DNA of 64,000 bases, taken from the NCBI RefSeq assembly GCF_020520425.1, contig NC_079487.1, forward strand, positions 50,878,719-50,942,718, in the 5' to 3' direction. Made by a program: the position numbers and the translations under genes. This stretch comes from Spinacia oleracea. Lineage: Eukaryota > Streptophyta > Magnoliopsida > Caryophyllales > Amaranthaceae. Shown here in pieces: positions 56,521-64,000 of the stretch (its first letter is position 1; each line of letters starts with the position of its first letter). The notes under the pieces are model-generated. The model saw only the letters and a list, made by a program, of their open reading frames with translations. It made no database searches and was not told the DNA's origin.

Positions 56521-58519
56521 TAAAATTAGTATTTTTCTTATATATTGATTATAAAAATTAGTTTGTTTAAAGTTTTTTTTTTTAAATGGGCAGGTTCCGT
56601 TACTAGATTTTGGAAGCGATGGTATTAATTACAATCCATAATTCGTAACTTCTGAAATATTTTCGAGTGATGATGTTGCTGTTGAGTGGGCTAGAAACAT
56701 TGCTATTAGCAATGGTTTTAAGCTTGTAAAGTCCTCATGGAAACGAGGAGAATTGTACTTGAGATGTAACCGCGGTGAAAGAAATAGAGGCAAAGGAAGA
56801 AATTTGGAAACTGCGGAACGACCAAACACGAAAACTCAAGCATGTGGTTGCAAGTTTTTGATTAAGGTGGCACCATGCAAAGATGGTGAAGGTTGGAATA
56901 TTGTTTTGGGTCCTGAACAACATGGTATTCACAACCATGAATTAATTACATATCGAGAGGGCAATCGGCAGATGAGCGGCCTTAGTGTAGGCGCAAAGCA
57001 ACTTGTTCGTGATATGTCTTCCGCTCAAGCAAGGCCAAATGTCATATTGGCGGCTGTCCAAGAACAATTCCCTGAGGAGAACCCCAATAGAAGACACATC
57101 TACAATTTTAGAGATCGGATGAGGAGGAATGATGCAGAAGGAAGAGATAGTATAAGTCAATTTCTTCATCTTGCTAAAGAGAGTGATTACTTGCACTACA
57201 TTAGGGAGGAGGCTCATGTCGTGACACACGCATTCATGGCACACCCTACATCGGTGAAATTGTTACGCACATATCCATGGGTCATTGGCATGGATTCTAC
57301 GTACAAGACGAATATATACAAGATGCCATTCCTTGAAATTTGTGGGGTTACACCGTGTAACAAGAATTTTCTCATTGCATATGCATTCATGAAGGACGAG
57401 ACTGCTGAAAGCTACGGGTGGGTGTTAGATAAACTAAGGTTGTTGCTTGGTAATGAGGTACATCCAACAGCAATTGTGACAGATCGTGAGTTAGGTCTTA
57501 TGAGACCTATTCGCGAAATCTTTCCTGTCCAAACACTTACTTTCTTCGTGGCATATCAACAAGGATGTAGAGGCGGCTGTGGGGAATATATGTGGAAATA
57601 AAATCATGGGTGAGAGATTCAAGAATGGAAAATGGAAGAGAATAATGGAGGCTCCAACTAGTGTTGAGTATGATCTAGCTGTGTTGAACATGCAGGATTC
57701 CTGGCGGGCTTTTCCTAAGGTAATTGAGTATTTGAATGGTACATGGTTACCCCATGCGGAAAAATTTGTCTTAGCATGGACAAATAATGTGCTTCACTTT
57801 GGCAACATCAACAATTGTAGAGTAGAGAGTGCACATTCGATGATGAAGAATTGGTTGTCATGTGCTAATGGGTCTTTTGACACCGTGTGGGGGAAGGTCA
57901 ATGCAGCGATCAACTCACAACTCACAGAGATTAGAAACACCCTTGATGCGTCGATGCATACTCATGGTCAGATGTGGACCCGACTTCCGTTCCAGCATTT
58001 GAGTGGCCATTCGTCTCACTACTGTTTAAACCTTTTGGTGAAGGAGGAAACACGGATGAAGGCGTTAAGTCATGAGGTTCATGTACGTTGTGGATGTGCG
58101 TATAGGACTACACATGGTCTTCCTTGTGCGTGCAAGATTTTCGATGCAATTCACTCAGGCACATATTTTGCTCGGCAACAGATTCATTCATTTTGGAGGA
58201 CACTTAAGATCAATGATGGAGATCACATAATTGAGTTGGCCGACATAGATCCCTGCGCACAGGATACTCAGTTTTTCCAGTCTCTTATCGATGAAGTGTC
58301 TTCTAGCGATCCTGCAGTGATACGCCACATGTCCCGAATGATGCATAACTATCTACACCCAGATCAGGCCGGTTACATTCAACCCGAACCTAATATGTCA
58401 ACAAGAGGTAGGCCAAATACTCGACGCAATTTCAGTGCATGGGAACACATGGGTCGTGGCCGAGGTCGTGGCCGTGGTCGTGGTCGTGGTCGTGGACGCG
58501 CTCGTGGTATGATTGTCAT

Positions 58520-58800
58520 TTAGTACTTTATTTAATAATTTATTTACTACGTTTATTTTATTTACTACGCTTATTTATTATTTTATTTACTACGTTTATT
58601 ATAATTTATTTACTACGTTTAATAATTATTTTATTTACTATGTTTATTAATTCTTATTTATTACGTTTATTTATTATGTTTATTAATTCTTTATTTACTA
58701 CGTTTATTTATTATGTTTATTAATTCTTTATTTACTACATTTATTAATTCTTATTTATTATGTTTATTTAGAACTTTTGCTTTGTTTATTTTATTTTATT
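58520..58800. repeat. Simple repeat of TTTATTTACTACGTTTATTA-type units in the transposase-OTU intron
   Basis: TTTATTTACTACG and TTTATTATGTTTATTAATTC recur about a dozen times over 280 bp. The stretch fills the proposed intron 58507-58818 and opens spurious reading frames. Confidence 0.75.
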
Positions 58801-59435
58801 TTATTTATGTGTCTGCAGATGGTCCTCAAAGGGACATATCAGAGTTTCGCTACCTACACAGAATCCCGGGAATTATTGTGGATTTTGTAGAAGATTGGAT
58901 CGATGTAATGGGTGATGGAAATTGTGGTTTTCGTTGTCTTGCTGATTTTTTCCTAGGTGATCAAGATAAATATGTGGAGGCAAGGAAGATAATTGCGAAT
59001 GAGGTAGGGGCCAATAGATGGAAGTATCAACATATTCACCATGGTGGTGTCGACGAAGCTATGAGACGTATCAAATGGCCCGGAGGGCATTGCACATCAG
59101 ATCATTATATGGAAGTGATGGAAGACTTGTTCCATATTGCTCAATTATGGAACTGTGCGGTGATTTTGTTAGGAGTGCAAGGCGGTTCCTTGTATCCATG
59201 TATGATAGTTTTGCCTTGGGATGCTGAGTGCAACGTGACACAACCTAGCAGAGAAATTTTTATTCTCCATCTAATAGAGTATAACCATTTCATTCGATTG
59301 GATCTTTCACCTGGTTGTCCTATTCCTCCTTTAGCCGACTTGTGGTTTATGGTTCGAGAGCCAAGTGTCATTGGTTGGGAGCAAATATTTCAACATCGGA
59401 TAGCAGAATGGCAGCGTTTGGAGACTTTGGTGTAA

Positions 59436-59733
59436 TTGAAGACATTGTACTTTTATTGAGTGTTATATCATCAACTCTTTTTCTTTTTTTAATTGCGTAT
59501 ATTGCTACGAATAATATCCAAATGAAATCAAAGTGTCTAAACATGAATCAAAGCCCACACACAATATATAAAAGTCCAAATGAAAAAAAAAACATAAACG
59601 AATAATATCTAAGTGTCTAAACATGAAATCAAAGTCCACATAAGAAAAAGTAACTACACATAATCCAAATGAAAATAACATAATCGAACATCTAAAAGTC
59701 CAAATAAGAAAAAGTAAATAAACATGAAATACA
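59436..59733. other. Convergent 3' ends of the two MULE genes
   Basis: This 298-bp spacer lies between the stop of the transposase-OTU gene and the stop of the minus-strand PMD gene. It repeats CTAAACATGAAATC and GTCCA-AT-AAAAA phrases and probably holds both 3' UTRs. Confidence 0.5.
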
Positions 59734-62700
59734 TCATTTAGCAAACATGTTCCAATCATAGATGATCTGCTCAACATCATCCACAGCTGCTCTAGACTCC
59801 TCAGACGGCATGACGTCTCTAGCATCCAACAAAGACTGTATAGCCCTAAATAGCCTCTCCACCCACTGCAATATCAAATAATATGTTAGTGCAATATCAA
59901 ATAGCATAAAAACTTTCCTATATATGTGTTCAAATACTTAAATAAATATAAAGACACTCACATATGGTGCATTTGTCCGATCCGGAAATGCACCTGCATG
60001 ATCCACGTTAGCTACACGAGGATGCGAATACCGAACTAACCAAGGAAGGTAGTCAGAGGAACATGTGGATGGATCAAACTCCGCTATCTGAAACTCGGCT
60101 AAAAATAGCCTGAATCCTCTCGGGAACATCTGCCAAGCCGACTCAGTGGAGGCAATGGAAAAGCGAACCTCATACAAATGGCTCTCTATCGGCCTATATG
60201 CAAACTCTGGTGTCAAAATAGGGGATGGAATGACCTGGACATACCCTAACTGACGTAAAACACGGTCCGGCGTATATGGCTCAATAATATCACGATATCG
60301 AAGCCAACCACAAAATGTAGTCCTCGGAACAGTCGATGCAGGATCAGGACCGTAAGGCAACCAAGTCACCTATAGTTACAATATTAATTGAAAATCAAAA
60401 TAAGAAGTTATATTGCAATTAGTTGCAAACGTAATACATATGAAAATAAATTATTTACCTCTGCAGATGTCAACCGATCTATGGACCTACGAAAGGACTG
60501 TAATCGAACTAAACTCTTGCCCTCATTTCAGATGCTCCACATGACGGCACGAGCTCTACCAGGCTCACATGTAAGTCGAGAAGTGTGTGGCCGAAAAGTA
60601 GGGAAATACTCATATATCCATGCTTGCAGAAGCGTCAAACATCCGGCGATGCCCTGAGCTCCACCGCGACTAGCCACCCCAAGCTGGCGATAAAGATAGC
60701 ATAGGGTCGCGGAACCCCACGAATACTCAACAATACTCTCTACACCACCATCCTTAAGCTCAAGTATGCTCGCTGGTCTCAGTCTACTACCACTCTTGTC
60801 AACAAACAATGATGTACCAAGCATCAACAACATCCAACCAACCACACTCGTCTCAACGGAGCGCTGACTATCACGACAACAATCGACTATGGAATCAATG
60901 GCAACACCTCCACCACGCCAGTGAGACTGAGACTTCATATCTTCCACACTAACTCCAAGTAGCTCAATCATATCAACCTTTAACTGCACGGAGTCACTTT
61001 GCGCAGAAATCAATCGCCCATCAACTGGAATGCGAAGGATATGCCATACATCATGCAACATAATAGTCATCTCCCCAAACGGCATGTGAAAAGTGTTTGT
61101 GTCAGGCTGCCAACGTTCAACGAACGCAGAAATCAAAGGCATATCGATGTGTGCAAACATGCAATATGGTAGGTGGGCTAATCCAGTCGCATCTACGCGT
61201 CGCTTCAACTCCTGTGACTCCTCTGACTCCTCTGACTCTCTCCAGTAGTTAAGTGTCGAAAAAGCCTGACTTCTATTCTGGCACAACAACACCTTTCGCT
61301 CTTCCCCATCCCAAATCTGTCGGGCGACATGCCCCCCAAAGCTAGGAATGACGCTTCCATCAACCGGGCCACCCGAGATATGAGACCTAACTATCCAAGA
61401 CTCATTTGCCAATTGCTTCTGTCGTTTACTCATCCTCGCAGTGCTCGACTCAGATCTAACAAACTTCCCTCCTTCACCCTTCATAATCGAAACAACATCT
61501 GGTACAGAATCATCGTCACTAGCCACATCATCCCTAGCCACATTAACATCATCCCTAGCCACATTAACATCCTCATCCTCCAAAGCCAACTCGGCCTCCA
61601 GCTCCTGCTCAAAGCCATGATCCACATCCTCATCATCAAACGGACGAGAAGACTCACTCTCATGCACCGGTTGCATAACTCGTGCAACCTGCTTCTCTCT
61701 CCTAACTGAAGCATCAATACATCGATCTCGAGTATGTCGAGCACCAGAGTCAACATCGCTAGTGAGATACACGGAGGAAGATTTCCCAACTTTTTGCTAT
61801 ATATTTGAAAATCAATAATTAATTACCATCAAAATAATTTATAATCATGAGTATAGTTTTTCTTATTCTCATAACAAGTATTTTTTTTATTAGCATCAAT
61901 GGAGCCTAATAACACTATCAATTTTGAATATTATTTCACTATTCATAACAAATGCCTAATATTTAGTAAACTCAAACTTAGGTATTTTTTATTAATATGA
62001 TTATTTTTTAACATTTTTTCTACTATTTACGCTAGTTTTTTCAAGGTACAAGAGTGCTTATAGTAAAAAAAAAAAAAATACATTTTTTCTACTATTTATG
62101 CTAGTTTTTTCATTTTTATTTCATTTAAGTAAATTATTTAATATATTTAGTCATCTTTTAAGATTATGTTTATAATTAATTAACAATACAAGTTTAAAAC
62201 GTAATAATTATAATTAATAAACATAATAATTACAATTAATTTTATAGTCAAGACCATGGGAAAAAGGTGTCGATTTTATTTTTTAGAAAAAGTTGTAGAC
62301 TTATGCATTTTAGGCTCCGTCCATGGAATGGAGTTATGAAATTTAAGCTCGTTCCATGGCTTGAGCTTAATCTGCATAAGTCTAAACCATGGACGAAGCT
62401 AAAATCGCATAAGTCCATGACTATTTAATTTGTTAAAAAAAAATAGAGACTTATGCATTTTAGGCTCCATCCATGGATGAGGCTTAATTTACATAAGTCT
62501 ATACCGTGGAATAGGCTCAATTCGCATAAGTCTATGTTTCCTAAACCCAAATTCGATTTCTGTACGCACATCCACAACAACATTAACATTCAACAACAAA
62601 ACTTCAAATTCAACAAACAAATTTAAAAAATAAACCACACAATTCAACCCAATGTGATTTGCACTTTGTCGTTAAAATCGAACTAATTGAACAAACAATA

Positions 62701-63036
62701 AACCACAAATATCATCCCAAAACAGAAAATTGAAAATCAAAAAACAACAGTACATCAATTCTAGAAAATTGCAATACAGAAAAACCCAACAAATTCGCAG
62801 CATCTAATTGAACAAAAAACGCATCATCTAATTGAACAATAGGTTCACGGATCCAGAAAAAATCAGACTTACAATAGGTTCTAAAATCCAGAAAAAATTA
62901 GACTTAAAATCAGACTTACAGGTTGTGCTTTGCTCTTCCTCGCCGGTTTTTTAACTCCCTTCGCCGCCGGTTGCTTGGCTCTCGTCGCCGGCGGTTCTTT
63001 TCTTGGCTTCGCAGGATGGTTTCGGCGACCCGTCAT
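59734..63036 (-). pseudogene. Plant mobile domain (PMD, MAIN-like) gene of the MULE, 4 exons, one stop codon
   Basis: Proposed minus-strand exons are 63036-62920, 61796-60459, 60369-59962 and 59865-59734, all phase 0 with GT..AG introns, giving 665 codons. Exon 1 encodes a very basic 39-residue segment (MTGRRNHPAKPRKEPPATRA and on), a likely nuclear signal. Exon 2 has an acidic spacer (ALEDEDVNVARDDVNVARDD, a short internal duplication) and then the PMD (TNTFHMPFGEMTIMLHDVW, RIPVDGRLI, GWMLLMLGTSLFVDKSG, LQAWIYEYFP). Exon 3 begins VTWLPYGPDP. PMD proteins occur as transposon genes and as the host factors MAIN and MAIL1, which act in silencing and transcription in the nucleus. A TGA at 60528-60530 interrupts exon 2 near its end; the frame is otherwise open. 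Exon 1 is predicted from splice sites and phase only. Confidence 0.8.
62280..62546. repeat. Right subterminal array of CCATGG units, in intron 1 of the PMD gene
   Basis: At least four CCATGG cores and one degenerate core occur with the same partners as on the left (ACTTATGCATTTTAGGCTCC, GCATAAGTC). A further CCATGG at 62,264 lacks the partner sequence. The array lies about 1 kb from the right end, inside the first intron of the PMD gene, mirroring the left array. Confidence 0.88.
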
Positions 63037-63182
63037 AAGATTCCGCCGGTGCTGCTGCTGCTAGATCCAAAGGAGAGTCGGACGTGAGCTACCGTCGTCG
63101 CTGGGTTGTTCAACAAGGTGGGGGTTGTTCGTCGGAAACTTGGCCGGAAACAACGACCTTGGTGGCTGGGACGTGCTGCTGC

Positions 63183-63300
63183 GAGAAGAAGATCGAGCAA
63201 CAGGAAAGGGGAACGATGGACGACGGGTTGCAGCGAAGAAGATCGAGCAACAGGAAAGAAGATCGAGCAACAGGGAAGGGGAACGACGGACGACGGAGAC
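63183..63300. repeat. Short GC-rich tandem repeats near the right end of the MULE
   Basis: GAAGAAGATCGAGCAACAGG occurs once and then twice more in part, each followed by AAAG or GGAACGA(T/C)GGACGACGG. The stretch would be in the 5' flank of the PMD gene. Several overlapping open frames here are products of this repeat and carry no domain. Confidence 0.75.
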
Positions 63301-63511
63301 GGTGGTGGTCGGCCGGCAAGAAGCGCCACTGGTTTTCCGACCACCTTCACCAGCCAAAGGTGTTGCGGCCCCGCCCTCTAACTGCCGGCGTTGAGTGGTT
63401 TTACGTTTGTGGTGGTTGTGGGATTTTCTCTCTCCAAGATGGATGAGGTGAAAGTTGAAAATCAGATTTGGGAAGTTGAATTAAGTAAGGGTATTAAGGG
63501 AAAAAAGTGAG

Positions 63512-63558
63512 AAATATTGGGGCGGTTTTGAGTAATGTAGGGCGGCTTTTAGCGCTCC
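63512..63558 (-). repeat. Right terminal inverted repeat of the MULE
   Basis: AAATATTGGGGCGGTTTTGA continues as GTAATGTAGGGCGGC and ends TTTTAGCGCTCC. It mirrors the left end and is followed within two bases by the target-site copy CATTTTTCT. Confidence 0.88.
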
Positions 63559-63568
63559 ACATTTTTCT

Positions 63569-64000
63569 TGCCAATGGTATTGACACCTTAGGTTCATTTT
63601 GGGGGTTGTGCGACTATGGGGGCATGATTTTCAGAATATGACTGTTTCCATTTTGCAAATACTATAATGTATTCTTTTTATTGGTGAGAGAGAGTATTGA
63701 GGCCGTGGATTCTTAGCAAGGGATGACGATTACATATGGGTGCTTATTGATTTAAATGTTAGAAAGGGAGACTCAACATGGTTTAACCTTTTAACTTGCA
63801 GAACGACACCAAGCATTAGGATCGATTCTATGGATAAGACAACTAAGACGTAGGATTTAGATTGTACTTTGGCATAACCTAGTCTAGACTCGGATTTTTT
63901 TATTTGAACATTATTTTTACTTTGAAAACTTTATTCGAACATCATTTTTTGGAATACTTTGCCCATGTGACATTCAAGGTTTAATTAGCATGCTCGGTTT
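63569..64000. other. Continuation of the repeat region interrupted by the MULE
   Basis: This joins directly to 55,573 across the MULE. It has no coding features and has the same base composition as 49-55 kb. Confidence 0.5.

Larger units (their letters stand above)
55833..59435 (+). pseudogene. MULE transposase spliced to an OTU cysteine-protease domain (3 exons; one stop, one frameshift)
   Basis: Proposed exons are 55833-55871 (MAETNGVNSNSQE), 56594-58506 and 58819-59435, with GT..AG introns and consistent phases (0 and 1), giving about 855 residues. Exon 2 encodes a FAR1-type WRKY/GCM zinc finger (CxxxR..ACGCKF..HNHE) and the MULE DDE core (GMDSTYKTN with Asp near 57293, VTDRELG with Asp near 57482, CRVESAH with Glu near 57825). 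A SWIM zinc finger (CGCAYRTTHGLPCAC) and a GRGRGR tail follow. Exon 3 encodes an OTU-family protease with DGNC at 58914-58925 (Cys nucleophile) and NHF with the expected His at 59286. A TAA at 56639 and a one-base shift near 57,530-57,560 (frame 2 to 0) disable this copy. The OTU part is intact. If the 58507-58818 intron is not spliced, the two products would be separate. Confidence 0.8.
55583..63559 (+). mobile_element. Complete MULE (Mutator-like) DNA transposon carrying transposase-OTU and PMD genes
   Basis: The ends are inverted repeats. The left end (55583-55630) and the reverse complement of the right end (63512-63558) share GG.GC at the tip and CCGCCC.ACATTACTCAAAA followed by CCGCCC.AATATTT. 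The insertion site is duplicated: AATTTTTCT at 55574-55582 and CATTTTTCT at 63560-63568 (8 of 9 bases), the size expected for Mutator elements. The 8-kb interior has two inward-pointing genes, a transposase-OTU gene on the plus strand and a PMD gene on the minus strand, and each starts just inside its TIR with a short exon. GC-rich stretches lie next to both ends (GCCGGAGCACCACC-type on the left, GAAGAAGATCGAGCAACAGG tandem copies on the right). The element inserted into the repeat at 49-64 kb. Confidence 0.9.

Noticed and set aside
56071-56548. Open frames on both strands with 9-residue repeats (PWYxLKxHK and YHGxNL)
   Set aside because: A 27-bp DNA unit is a multiple of three, so it opens every frame; the stretch lies in an intron of the transposase gene.
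63084-63446. Overlapping frames of ~90-120 codons near the right MULE end
   Set aside because: GC-rich tandem GAAGAAGATCGAGCAACAGG repeats open many frames; no domain and they lie between the PMD start and the TIR.

Overview
This is plant nuclear DNA. It has AT-rich intergenic sequence, spliceosomal introns (GT..AG), a plant-type GT14 glycosyltransferase, two plant-specific CC-type glutaredoxins, and dense nested transposons of plant lineages (Tat and chromodomain Ty3/gypsy, Ty1/copia, LINE, hAT, CACTA, Stowaway, MULE). A eudicot is likely. The combination of a Retand-like Tat element and Ogre-like non-coding sequence would fit Caryophyllales, but that is inference.

Layout. (1) 1-10.8 kb is a gene-bearing island with a complete four-exon GT14 gene (4272-1389, minus), a CC-type glutaredoxin (7930-8238) and small MITEs. 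(2) 10,794-22,603 is a young, structurally complete Tat/Retand-type gypsy element lying on the minus strand. It has 584-bp LTRs, the 5-bp duplication ACTAC, an uninterrupted 1851-residue gag-pol, an intron-containing antisense extra gene and an 80-bp tandem array. (3) 25,482-25,790 is a second CC-type glutaredoxin, a tandem paralogue of the first now separated from it by the Tat insertion. (4) 26.3-47.5 kb is a pile of elements: a degenerate copia element; a 5'-truncated LINE carrying a hAT MITE in its 3' part; one end of a CACTA element; and a Reina-like chromovirus into whose gag gene a second Reina-like chromovirus inserted in the opposite orientation (TSD GTTTG). (5) 47.5-55.57 kb continuing at 63.57-64.0 kb is non-coding repeat sequence with a candidate 1.5-kb LTR, a 31-bp minisatellite, dispersed GC-rich palindromes and a captured fragment of a YTH/ECT m6A-reader gene. 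(6) 55,583-63,559 is a complete MULE DNA transposon inserted in that repeat.

The MULE is the most interesting object. It has matching terminal inverted repeats and a near-perfect 9-bp target duplication. It carries two genes pointing inwards: a FAR1/MULE-type transposase that can be spliced in phase to an OTU-family cysteine protease domain, and on the opposite strand a four-exon plant mobile domain (PMD, MAIN-like) gene. Both genes begin close to a TIR with a short first exon, and each has in its first intron an array of ~27-bp units centred on CCATGG that also form the subterminal regions of the element. This layout suggests a transposase-binding platform shared by both ends. Both genes carry a few disabling changes, so this copy is probably non-autonomous now.

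The host genes are the GT14 glycosyltransferase and the two glutaredoxins; everything else with coding capacity belongs to mobile elements.
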